Assembly (NCBI GenBank): GCA_041685625.1
Contig: JAWLFJ010000084.1
Span: forward strand, 1 to 17,499
Length of the DNA stretch: 17,499 nt
Origin: Albimonas sp041685625
GTDB lineage: Bacteria > Pseudomonadota > Alphaproteobacteria > Rhodobacterales > Rhodobacteraceae
Reading direction: 5' to 3'
In this document: piece after piece, positions 7,579-14,427 of the stretch
How positions within the stretch are numbered: the first letter of the stretch is position 1
Layout of the letters: each line of letters begins with the position of its first letter
Notes under the pieces: model-generated
What the model was told of the DNA's origin: nothing
The model's input: the letters and a program-made list of their open reading frames with translations, nothing else
Database searches by the model: none
Translations under genes and position numbers: made by a program

Positions 7579-8625
7579 ATGCCACAGACCGAGAAGAAGA
7601 GGGAATTCGAGGTCACCGTCTCGAAGGACGACGCCGACCTCCTCGAAGACGCCCGCGAGAAGGGCATCGGGCGCGGCCTCGAGCTGCTCTCCACCATGAC
7701 CTTCCGCTGGGAGGATCTGGCCAGGCAGGGCGCCTCGGGCGCGATCGCCATCGGCTCCGCCGCGCACGGGACCTTCGGCATGTCCGGCACGCCCGGGCAG
7801 GCCGGCGACCGGCGCAACGCCTTCGGCAAGCTCGCCGACTCGGCCGAGGACGCGATCATGGCGCAGCTCTCGCGCGTCTGGGCGCGGATCCGGACCCGCG
7901 TCATCCGCAACGACGTCATCAAGAAGTGCTGCGACGTGCTCGGCGTCGGCGTGAGCTGGCTGCTCGACCGGATCAAGAGCTGCGTGCTGTCGGGCGAGAT
8001 CGTCGCCAAGCTCGTGCCCGTCTACGGCGCCATCAAGGGGGCCTATGACGGCGTCATGCTCGCCGTCGAGACGCACAACCACCAGGGCGCCTTCGAGAGC
8101 CTCCGGGCCATGGCCCCGAAGATCGGCTCGGGCTTTCCGACCGTCGCCATGAACGGCTTCAAGACCTGTGTCCGGACCGAGACGATCCGCGCCGGCGCCA
8201 GGACCGTCTGCACCTTCGGCAAGACCATCGCCCAGGAGCTGACGGACATCTTCTCAGCCGGCGTCGCCTCGATCGTCGCGTTCGCGACCTGCGTGGTCGA
8301 GGCCGCGGTCTCCTTCGCCTATTCGGTGATCCAGGCCGTGCTGTTCGACCGCGCCACCGACAAGGCCCGCGCCTGCATCGCCGAGAAGGGCACGATGCAC
8401 GAGAACGAGTTCCGCGACATGATCAAGGGCGGACCCTTCGTCGGCGCGGTGTTCTTCGCCGCCGCCAACTACACCGGCCATTTCAACCTGACCCCGGTGC
8501 CGACGCGGCAAGGCCTCGTCATCTCCGACTCGTCGATGTCGAACGCGGTGGCCTCCGTCAACGAGGCGCAGAAGCTCGCCGCGGGCTGCATCGTCGCCTC
8601 GCATTTCGAGATCGGCTTCCGCTAG
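7579..8625 (+). CDS. Orphan protein of unknown function, Cys-containing, with a long hydrophobic segment
   Basis: I do not recognise this 348-residue protein. The frame extends upstream, but the ATG at 7579 is chosen because GGAGG lies just before it and the upstream part is low-complexity Arg/Ala. The N-terminus is charged (MPQTEKKREFEVTVSKDDAD) with no signal peptide. Residues 65-90 are Gly/Ala-rich. Residues 225-256 form an uninterrupted hydrophobic stretch long enough for one long or two short membrane helices. Shorter hydrophobic patches lie near 150-165 and 293-303. Eight Cys residues occur, including a CC pair near 115, which is high for a cytoplasmic alphaproteobacterial protein. Codon use matches the chromosome. 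It is convergent with the exported pair below 9671 and probably ends, with the 37-codon ORF at 8663, at the hairpin at 8777. A membrane-active effector or toxin is one possibility, but nothing proves it. Confidence 0.8.
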   Translation: MPQTEKKREFEVTVSKDDADLLEDAREKGIGRGLELLSTMTFRWEDLARQGASGAIAIGSAAHGTFGMSGTPGQAGDRRNAFGKLADSAEDAIMAQLSRVWARIRTRVIRNDVIKKCCDVLGVGVSWLLDRIKSCVLSGEIVAKLVPVYGAIKGAYDGVMLAVETHNHQGAFESLRAMAPKIGSGFPTVAMNGFKTCVRTETIRAGARTVCTFGKTIAQELTDIFSAGVASIVAFATCVVEAAVSFAYSVIQAVLFDRATDKARACIAEKGTMHENEFRDMIKGGPFVGAVFFAAANYTGHFNLTPVPTRQGLVISDSSMSNAVASVNEAQKLAAGCIVASHFEIGFR

Positions 8626-8662
8626 GGGAATAGCGACTCGGACAACGGCTGGGGTGCTGAAC

Positions 8663-8776
8663 ATGATCAAGGGCTACGCCAGCGACGCGCCGAAGAACGA
8701 CATCCCCACCTCGAAGGCCAGCAACTGGCAGCGCGTGAAGCACAAGGCCAGGACGTTCCGGTACAGGTTCGCCTGA
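8663..8776 (+). CDS. Possible 37-residue basic peptide downstream of the orphan gene
   Basis: A short frame starts at ATG 8663 and ends in TGA at 8774-8776. It encodes a strongly basic peptide beginning MIKGYASDAPKNDIPTSKAS and ending KARTFRYRFA. The start is preceded by a modest GGGGTG. In its favour: it lies 37 bases after the orphan gene on the same strand, its composition is not the Arg/Pro/Ala-rich noise of shadow frames, and a strong hairpin begins immediately after its stop codon. It is otherwise unknown and may be the end of an older, longer gene. Confidence 0.4.
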   Translation: MIKGYASDAPKNDIPTSKASNWQRVKHKARTFRYRFA

Positions 8777-8807
8777 GCGCCGGCGGCGGGGCGACCGCCG
8801 CCGGCGC
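8777..8807. terminator. Strong hairpin between converging genes, likely bidirectional terminator
   Basis: GCGCCGGCGGCGG (8777-8789) pairs perfectly with CCGCCGCCGGCGC (8795-8807) around a 5-base loop, a 13-bp stem. An outer inverted repeat TGAGCGCCGG (8774-8783) / CCGGCGCTCA (8811-8820) contains the stop codons of both converging genes. There is no T-tract, so termination strength is inferred from stem stability and position only. Confidence 0.6.
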
Positions 8808-8817
8808 CGCCCGGCGC

Positions 8818-9318
8818 TCAATAGGCGTCGCAGTAGCCGTCGCCGTTGTTGTCGACGCAGGTGTTGTCGGGCGACGAGGAATTGGCGATCGCCGCCCCGA
8901 CGCCGAGGCCGATGATCCCGCCGACCAGCGCGCCGGCGACGCCCGCGCCGCCGTTGTCGTCGTCGTCGTAATAATAGCGCCCGCCGCCGCGATACGGCCG
9001 GCCGCGGTTCACGACGACCGTGTTGTTGCGAAACGTGCCGCCCTTGGAATAGCGCGTGTTCCCGCCTTTCCGAATGCGCGCGCCGCCCCGGTTTCCGCCG
9101 CGGTTGGCGCCGCCCTTCTTCGCGGCCACACGCAGCGCGTCGTCCTCGAAGCCGCTCTCCGCGGCCGCGCCGGAGAGGCCCGGAAGCAAGTCGTGGACGA
9201 CCGCTTCGAACGCCGGAACGGCGCGGGGCGCGGCAGGCGTCGCGGTCGACGGCGCCGCCGAGGCCGCGGTCGGCGCGCACAGCGCCGCCGCCGCGACCAG
9301 CGCGGTCAGCCGTCTCAT
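8818..9318 (-). CDS. Exported Gly-rich protein with glycine zipper and C-terminal calcium-loop-like motif
   Basis: The function is unknown. The 166-residue product has a clear Sec signal peptide (MRRLTALVAAAALCAPTAASA, cleavage near residue 21). A basic Gly/Asn/Arg-rich middle follows (about 67-113: KKGGANRGGNRGG and so on), then a Tyr/Asp patch YYYDDDD, a glycine-zipper hydrophobic segment at 123-145 of the type seen in outer-membrane or membrane-inserting proteins, and a C-terminal DNNGDGYCD. In that last motif, Asp156, Asn158, Asp160 and Gly161 resemble the start of an EF-hand or thrombospondin type-3 calcium loop, flanked by Cys154 and Cys163. The ATG at 9318 overlaps the stop of the upstream gene as ATGA, so the two genes are translationally coupled. 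It ends at the shared hairpin near 8777-8820. Confidence 0.85.
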   Translation of the reverse strand: MRRLTALVAAAALCAPTAASAAPSTATPAAPRAVPAFEAVVHDLLPGLSGAAAESGFEDDALRVAAKKGGANRGGNRGGARIRKGGNTRYSKGGTFRNNTVVVNRGRPYRGGGRYYYDDDDNGGAGVAGALVGGIIGLGVGAAIANSSSPDNTCVDNNGDGYCDAY

Positions 9319-9671
9319 TCCTCGTCTCCGATCAGGTCGTAGTCCTCGCGGATGCCCTGCCACTGCTCCAGCAGCCGCGGGCACTCGAGATCCTGCGCCG
9401 GAACCGCGCCGCCGTAACCGACGCCGGTGGCGTAGAGGAAGCCCATGTCGGACCCCACGTCCTGCACGATCAGGTCGAAGAGGTGATGCGCCTCCTCCTT
9501 GAACAGGCCGCGCTCCTCCTCCGGCGTGCAGGCGTAGGCGTTGCCGATCGCCAGCGCCAGCGCACGCACCTTCTCCGCCATCTCGGCCTTGCCGTCGGCC
9601 TGAGCCTGCGCCGAAGCGGCGCCGGCCGTGATGGCCGCGGCCACGGCCGCCGACCTCCAGATCACCCTCAT
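9315..9671 (-). CDS. Small exported protein of unknown function, first gene of a coupled pair
   Basis: This encodes 118 residues with a Sec signal peptide (MRVIWRSAAVAAAITAGAASA, cleavage near 21-23) and a compact mature domain of about 95 residues. Two Cys (48 and 97) could form a periplasmic disulfide. Motifs to search with are YACTPEEERGLFKEEAHHLF and DVGSDMGFLYATGVGYGG. The start at 9671 is chosen over the more upstream ATG at 9743 because AGGAGGGAG precedes it and the signal peptide begins there. Its stop overlaps the start of the Gly-rich exported protein by ATGA. The pair probably acts together in the envelope, but no known family is recognised. Confidence 0.85.
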   Translation of the reverse strand: MRVIWRSAAVAAAITAGAASAQAQADGKAEMAEKVRALALAIGNAYACTPEEERGLFKEEAHHLFDLIVQDVGSDMGFLYATGVGYGGAVPAQDLECPRLLEQWQGIREDYDLIGDEE

Positions 9672-9782
9672 CACGGTCTCCCTCCTGGTCCACGGCATCC
9701 GCCGCGACGGAAGTCTGCCACGAGTTTCGTGTCCGATCGACATCCACGATCCCGACCGGCGCCGCGCGCGCCGACCTCGGCG

Positions 9783-11042
9783 TCACTCGGCCGCGGCCGC
9801 CCGCGCCTCGGCCTCGGCATGGCGCGAAAGGGCGCCTTCCGCCTCCGCCAGCAGCCGCTTCACGCCGCGCGCCGCCTGCCGCACCCGCTGCTCGTTCTCC
9901 ACGAGGCCGAGCCGCACGAAGCCCTCGCCGTGCTCGCCGAAGCCGATGCCGGGGGAGACGGCGACCCCGGCCTCCCTCAGCAGCATCCGCGAGAACGCCA
10001 GCGAGCCCATCGCCCGGAACGGCTCGGGGATCGGCGCCCAGGCGAACATCGTCGCCGGCGGCGAGGGCACCTGCCAGCCGGCGCGCCCCATCGCCTCCAC
10101 CAGCACGTCGCGCCGGCGCCGGTAGACGCCGCGGATCTCCGCCACGCAGTCCTCCGGTCCGTTCAGCGCCGCCGCCGCCGCCACCTGGATCGGCGTGAAG
10201 GCGCCGTAGTCGAGATAGCTCTTGATCCGCGCCAGCGCGCCGACCAGCCGGGCCGCGCCCACCGCGAAGCCCATGCGCCAGCCCGGCATCGAGAAGGTCT
10301 TGGAGAGCGAGGTGAACTCCACCGCCACGTCCCGCGCCCCCTCCACCTGAAGGATCGAGGGCGGCGGCGTCTCGAACCAGATCTCCGAATAGGCGAGATC
10401 GCTCAGCACCCAGAGGTCGTGCCGCTTCGCCAGCCGCACGATCTCCCGGTAGAAGTCGAGGTCGCAGACCTCTGCGGTCGGGTTGGAGGGGAACGAGACC
10501 AGCAGCGCCGTCGGCGCCGGGGCCGAGTGCCGCGCCGCGTGCTCCAGCTCCGCCAGGTATCGCTCCGGGTCGAACCGCCCCGCGTGCAGCGCCGGGACGT
10601 GCCGCAGCGCGCCGCCGGCGATGATGAAGCCGAAGGCGTGGATCGGGTAGGACGGGTTCGGCGTCAGCACCACGTCGCCCGGCGCCGTGATCGCCTGCGC
10701 GAGGTTCGCCAGCCCCTCCTTCGAGCCGAGCGTGGCGATCACCTCGGTCTCCGGGTCCAGTTCCACCCCGAATCGCCGCGCGTAATACCCCGCCTGCGCC
10801 CGCCGCAGGCCCGCGATGCCCTTCGAGGCGCTGTAGCGATGCGTCCTCGGCCGGCGCACCGTCTCCACCAGCTTGTCGACGATGTGGGCGGGGGCGTCCA
10901 TGTCCGGATTGCCCATTCCGAAGTCGATCACGTCGACCCCCTCGGCCCGGCACTGCGCCTTCAGCCGGTTCACCTCGGCGAAGACGTAGGGCGGCAGGCG
11001 GCGGATGCGGTGGAACTCCGCGGTTTCGGACGGGCGGGACAT
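9783..11042 (-). CDS. alaC: PLP-dependent class I/II aminotransferase, AlaC / LL-diaminopimelate aminotransferase-like
   Basis: The 419-residue fold-type I aminotransferase probably interconverts alanine/pyruvate with glutamate/2-oxoglutarate, as AlaC does. Residues seen are the N-terminal PYVFAEVNRLK and DFGMGNPDMDAP (substrate-side loop), YSASKGIAGLR, SNP with Asn187, the PLP-binding SDLAY with Asp215 and Tyr218, the Schiff-base lysine Lys248 in SLSKTFSMPGWRMGF, and Arg256. The start at 11042 has a GGAG site upstream; the longer open frame to 11210 is low complexity. The C-terminal tail is Ala/Glu-rich. It lies upstream of hom in the same orientation, an order I recall from Rhodobacterales, but about 2.4 kb of other genes now separate them. 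LL-DAP aminotransferase activity is an alternative label often applied to this family. Confidence 0.88.
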   Translation of the reverse strand: MSRPSETAEFHRIRRLPPYVFAEVNRLKAQCRAEGVDVIDFGMGNPDMDAPAHIVDKLVETVRRPRTHRYSASKGIAGLRRAQAGYYARRFGVELDPETEVIATLGSKEGLANLAQAITAPGDVVLTPNPSYPIHAFGFIIAGGALRHVPALHAGRFDPERYLAELEHAARHSAPAPTALLVSFPSNPTAEVCDLDFYREIVRLAKRHDLWVLSDLAYSEIWFETPPPSILQVEGARDVAVEFTSLSKTFSMPGWRMGFAVGAARLVGALARIKSYLDYGAFTPIQVAAAAALNGPEDCVAEIRGVYRRRRDVLVEAMGRAGWQVPSPPATMFAWAPIPEPFRAMGSLAFSRMLLREAGVAVSPGIGFGEHGEGFVRLGLVENEQRVRQAARGVKRLLAEAEGALSRHAEAEARAAAAE

Positions 11043-11174
11043 GGCGTCGGCTCCAAGGACGAACGGCTGCGGGCTCGTATCACCGCGCCCTCGCCTTGCG
11101 AAGCGCTTGCGGCACGACGACGTCCTCCATCGCCGAGAGCTTCGCCGCGCAGAGGCGAGCCGCCGTGACGCGAA

Positions 11175-11201
11175 GGCCCCCCGCGACGCGCGCGGGGGGC
11201 C
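11175..11201. terminator. GC-rich hairpin after the metalloprotease gene
   Basis: GGCCCCCCGCG (11175-11185) pairs with CGCGGGGGGCC (11191-11201) around a 5-base loop, an 11-bp stem starting 20 bases past the end of the minus-strand metalloprotease. No long T-run follows, so it is terminator-like by stem and position rather than by the full classical pattern. It also insulates the start region of the aminotransferase gene. Confidence 0.6.
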
Positions 11202-11220
11202 CTCGGTCATCCGTCCCGGA

Positions 11221-12654
11221 TCAGGCGAACAGCAGGTCGTCCGAGGGCAGCGCGCCCGTCAGGTCGTCGTCGCGCGTGACGTCGTCCCAGACCGTGTCGT
11301 AGCCCATGTCCTCGAGCGCGGCGATCGTGATCGCCTCGAGCGTGGGGTTCGGGTCGAGCAGCGGCGTCATGATCTCCCGGTCGAGCGCGTTCTCCCGCCA
11401 GTGCGCGCCGTCCGAGGTCAGGGGGATGCCGTTCAGATAGCCGGCGTCGTTGCTGGGGATCGAGCCGTCCTGCACCCCGGCGACATAGGCGGCGTTGCCG
11501 TTGACGCCGGTGAAGCGCGCGTCCGACGTGCCCTCGCCGGTCGTGAGGTCGAGCAGCCCGTCGCCCCACAGCGTGCCCATGCCGAGCACGTGGAGCATCT
11601 CGTGGACGATCACCGCCTCCCACTTGCCCTCGGTGTCGAGGCGCAGCGCGTCGGCCGTGTCGAACTCCATCATCCCCTTGCTCGGGAGCTTGATGTCCGG
11701 GCGGATCGCGGTCGGGCCCGCCCGGCCGAGCACGCCGTAGCCGCCGTCGATGTCGACCAGCGACGCCGAGATCAGAACGTCGTCGATCGTCTCGCCCGAC
11801 CAGAAGGACATGTCCGGCAGATCGCCGAGGATGATGCCCTCGAGGATCGCGGCGGCGTTGGTGAAGGCGTCCATGAGGCCGGCGTACTCACCGTCGAACC
11901 CGCTGAACGCGAAGTCGATGTCGAACCCGTCCGCGGGATCGGCGGCGTCGTCGTCGGCGGCGTCGTCGTCCGTCGTGTCGCCGTCGGCGGCGTCGTCGTC
12001 CGTCGTGTCGCCGTCGGCGGTGTCGCCGTCGGCGGTGTCGCCGCCCGTCGTGTCGCCGTCGGCGGTGTCGCCGTCCGTCGTGTCGCCGTCGGCGGTGTCG
12101 TCGTCCGTCCTGTCGCCGTCGGCGGTGTCGTCGTCCGTCGTGTCGCCGTCCGTCGTGTCCCCGTCGGCGCTGTCGTCGTCCGTCGTGTCGCCGCCCGTCG
12201 TCTCGCCGTCGGCGCTGTCATCGTCCGTCGTGTCGCCATCCGTCGTGTCGCCGTCGGCGGTGTCGCCGCCCGTCGTGTCCTCGTCGGCGGTGCCGCCGTC
12301 GTCCTTGCGCCAGCCCTTGCCGGGGGGCGGCCCGCCGCCGTCGCCCTTCTTGTCGCTGGACCGGTCCGGCCTGGCCGCGGACGTGCCGTCGGCGGCCTCC
12401 TCCTCGTCGGTCTTCTCCTCGCGGCGGCGGCGCATCCGCTCGGCCATCCCCTCGCGCGCCGCGGTGGCGCGCGCGCCGGGATCGAAGTCCGGGCCTGGTC
12501 CGCGATCGCCGAGCTCAGCGCCGGAGGCGCCGATCTCGAACCGGTCGGCCGCACCGCCGGCAGCCGGCCCGCCCCGGCCCCCGGCGTCTCCCTCCCGGAG
12601 ACGATTCCCGAAGTCGAACGGCCGTCCGAACGGCCCGTCGAAGACCTTACGCAT
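11221..12654 (-). CDS. Leishmanolysin-like (M8-type) zinc metalloprotease with acidic pentapeptide-repeat linker
   Basis: A predicted secreted or surface zinc endopeptidase of 477 residues. Residues 1-121 are Gly/charged low complexity (MRKVFDGPFGRPFDF) with no Sec signal. Residues 122-236 are 23 tandem pentapeptides of the type TADGD/TTDDD. Residues 240-460 form the protease domain. It has the metal site HEMLHVLGMGTLW (His351, Glu352, His355, Gly358), a third ligand candidate His418 in AHW 62 residues later, and the Met-turn EIMTP at Met429 followed by LEAITIAALEDMGY, the order found in leishmanolysin relatives. The protein ends LPSDDLLFA. Acidic residues before hydrophobic ones at the extreme C-terminus, with no N-terminal signal, fit type I secretion, but no RTX nonapeptides or transporter genes are present. 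GAGGAAAC precedes the ATG. The substrate is unknown. Confidence 0.85.
   Translation of the reverse strand: MRKVFDGPFGRPFDFGNRLREGDAGGRGGPAAGGAADRFEIGASGAELGDRGPGPDFDPGARATAAREGMAERMRRRREEKTDEEEAADGTSAARPDRSSDKKGDGGGPPPGKGWRKDDGGTADEDTTGGDTADGDTTDGDTTDDDSADGETTGGDTTDDDSADGDTTDGDTTDDDTADGDRTDDDTADGDTTDGDTADGDTTGGDTADGDTADGDTTDDDAADGDTTDDDAADDDAADPADGFDIDFAFSGFDGEYAGLMDAFTNAAAILEGIILGDLPDMSFWSGETIDDVLISASLVDIDGGYGVLGRAGPTAIRPDIKLPSKGMMEFDTADALRLDTEGKWEAVIVHEMLHVLGMGTLWGDGLLDLTTGEGTSDARFTGVNGNAAYVAGVQDGSIPSNDAGYLNGIPLTSDGAHWRENALDREIMTPLLDPNPTLEAITIAALEDMGYDTVWDDVTRDDDLTGALPSDDLLFA
11947..12291 (-). repeat. 23 x 15-bp tandem repeat encoding acidic pentapeptides
   Basis: Inside the metalloprotease gene, 345 bases consist of 15-bp units encoding [T/S/A/R][T/A][D/G][D/G/E][D/E]. 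The commonest units are TADGD, TTDDD, TTDGD and TTGGD, running from TADED at the N-terminal end to AADDD. All 23 units keep the frame. The array could vary in copy number by slippage or recombination without breaking the protein. Confidence 0.92.
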
Positions 12655-12978
12655 TACGTTTCCTCGTCTGTTTACGCTACGCCGACGCAGCCCAAAACAT
12701 GAGCGTCTACTTCATTCTAGCGTCAGGAAGCTTGCGGGGCAAGCGCCGGATGAACGGTTTTCGAACGAACTTCTCCGGTTTCGGCAAGGTCGTCGCGCCG
12801 GAGGCGCGCTCCACCACGCTCGTGATCCCGTTGTCTCATGGCCATGATTCGCTCGCCTGAAACAACCCGAACGTGCATCCTGAAACACTACCATTGTCAG
12901 GGTCGATCCCCCCGCGGCGTCGCTTGACGCACGCGCCGCGCCCCGTCATCCCGGGGGGCGTCAGCGCGGGAGGCGACC
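12655..12978. other. 324-base intergenic region between divergent metalloprotease and CDF exporter genes
   Basis: It must hold both promoters. I see a small perfect hairpin, GCTTGC-ggg-GCAAGC, near 12730-12744. A TTGACG near 12923-12928 could serve as a -35 for the exporter, but no good -10 follows at the right distance. No credible coding frame was found, and composition is slightly lower in GC than the flanking genes. Confidence 0.4.
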
Positions 12979-13890
12979 ATGCCCCACGACCACGCCCCGC
13001 CCGAGGCCGACGGCCGCCGCCTCGCCGCCGCGGTCGCGGTGAATCTCGGCCTCACCGCGGCCCAGCTCGTCGGGGCGCTCTTCGCCGGCTCGCTCGCGCT
13101 CGCCGCGGACGCGCTGCACAACCTCTCGGACGCGGTCTCGCTCGGCGCAGCGCTCCTCGCCCGGCGCGTGGCGCGCCGCCCGGCGGACGCGCGCATGACT
13201 TTCGGCTACGGCCGGATCGAGGCCGTCGCCGCCCTCGTCAACAGCACCGCCCTCGCCGCCCTCGGCCTCTGGCTGATCGTCGAGGCCGCCCGCCGCGCCT
13301 GGAACCCCGCGCCCGTGGAAGGCTGGACCGTCGTCGCCCTCGCCGGGCTCGCGCTCGCGGTCGACGTGGTCACGGCCATGCTCACCGCGGCGGGCGCCCG
13401 GCGCAGCGTCAACATCCGCGCCGCCTTCCTGCACAATCTCGGCGACGCGCTGGCCTCGGTCGCCGTGATCGTCTCCGGCGCGCTGATCCTGCTCTACGAC
13501 TGGCGGCTCGCCGATCCGCTGGCGACGCTGATCGTCTCGGCCATGATCCTCGGCATGGCGTGGTCCGGCGGGCGGGACGCCGCCCGCATCCTGATGCTCG
13601 GCACGCCCGAGGCGCTGGATCCGCGCGCGGTGATCGACGACCTCGAGCGGCTGGAGGGGGTCGGCCGGCTGCACCACGTCCATCTCTGGCGCATGGAGGA
13701 GCACCGGCCGAGCTTCGACGCCCATGTCGTCCTCGCCGAAGGCGCCCGGCCCGCCGAGGTCAAGGCCGCCCTCCGCGAACGCCTCGCCGATCGCTGGGAG
13801 GTGCACCACGCGACGCTGGAGACCGAAACCCCGGCCGAGGCCGCCGCCGCCTCCGGCGCCGAACGCGTCATCGGCCACGACGCCCGCTGA
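12979..13890 (+). CDS. Cation diffusion facilitator, probable zinc/cobalt/cadmium-proton antiporter (CzcD/ZitB-like)
   Basis: Exports divalent metal ions across the inner membrane in exchange for protons. At 303 residues it has the normal CDF size, with six predicted transmembrane helices between about 15 and 195 and a cytoplasmic metal-sensing C-terminal domain (about 205-300, including HLWRMEEHRPSFDAHVVL). The transport-site residues form the HxxxD pairs expected for zinc-type members: ADALHNLSD with His47 and Asp51, and LHNLGDALAS with His152 and Asp156. The N-terminus is His-containing (MPHDHAPP). GGGAGGCGACC precedes the ATG. It is monocistronic here, converging on the lipoprotein gene 81 bases downstream. 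Metal specificity is inferred from HxxxD and not proven. Confidence 0.92.
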   Translation: MPHDHAPPEADGRRLAAAVAVNLGLTAAQLVGALFAGSLALAADALHNLSDAVSLGAALLARRVARRPADARMTFGYGRIEAVAALVNSTALAALGLWLIVEAARRAWNPAPVEGWTVVALAGLALAVDVVTAMLTAAGARRSVNIRAAFLHNLGDALASVAVIVSGALILLYDWRLADPLATLIVSAMILGMAWSGGRDAARILMLGTPEALDPRAVIDDLERLEGVGRLHHVHLWRMEEHRPSFDAHVVLAEGARPAEVKAALRERLADRWEVHHATLETETPAEAAAASGAERVIGHDAR

Positions 13891-13971
13891 GATGGAGGCC
13901 GGTCGAAGCGCACGCGGCGCGATGCGGGCCCCGGACGCCGGATCACGGCACGCCGCCCGCGCTGGCGGACC

Positions 13972-14301
13972 TCAGCGCCCCGCCGCCCGCGCCAGCCGCG
14001 CCGCCTCGCCCGGCGGCACCACCGGCCCCGCCAGCGCCTCGGCCCGCACCGCGGAGACCAGCGCTTCGCGCGTCAGCGCCAGGGCCACCGCCCGGCCCGT
14101 CTCCGCCCCCGGCCCGTCCGGATCGACGCCGGGCGCCGGCGCGTCCACCAGCCTCGGCCACGGCGCCTCGGACGCCGCGCCGAGCGGCCCCACCGCCTCC
14201 GCCGGCGGGCCGAACGCCCCGCAGCCCGCCAGGGCCAGCGCCAGCGCCGCGCACGCCGCCCGGCGCCCGCGCCGCGCCGCCTTCCCGCCGTCACCTCTCA
14301 C
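13972..14301 (-). CDS. Small predicted lipoprotein of unknown function
   Basis: The 109-residue product has an Arg-rich n-region, a hydrophobic core and a lipobox (LALALAGC, lipidated Cys27), typical of a signal-peptidase II substrate. The mature part is about 83 residues and Ala/Pro-rich. It ends EALVSAVRAEALAGPVVPPG and then a short helix ARLARAAGR. The start is taken as the GTG at 14301 because GGAGAG lies a few bases upstream. It is divergent from phaC, with 126 bases between the two starts, and convergent with the CDF exporter. I do not recognise the family. Confidence 0.7.
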   Translation of the reverse strand: MRGDGGKAARRGRRAACAALALALAGCGAFGPPAEAVGPLGAASEAPWPRLVDAPAPGVDPDGPGAETGRAVALALTREALVSAVRAEALAGPVVPPGEAARLARAAGR

Positions 14302-14427
14302 GCCGCTCTCCGGTTGACCCCACGTCGCGCGCCGACGGCTTCGACATCGCCCGCCAGCGGAGGCACAATGCAGCCTAGACGCACGACACCGCGCCGCCAA
14401 GCCGGCGCCCCCCCGGAAGGAGACGCC

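Noticed and set aside
8818..10953. 711-codon minus-strand open frame apparently fusing several proteins
   Set aside because: Only its last 166 codons are a real gene (start at 9318 with signal peptide); the rest shadows the aminotransferase and the small exported gene.
11947..12291. Regular repeats as a CRISPR array or RTX region
   Set aside because: Units are 15 bp, contiguous without spacers, and coding; the peptide units lack the GGxGxDxUx RTX pattern.
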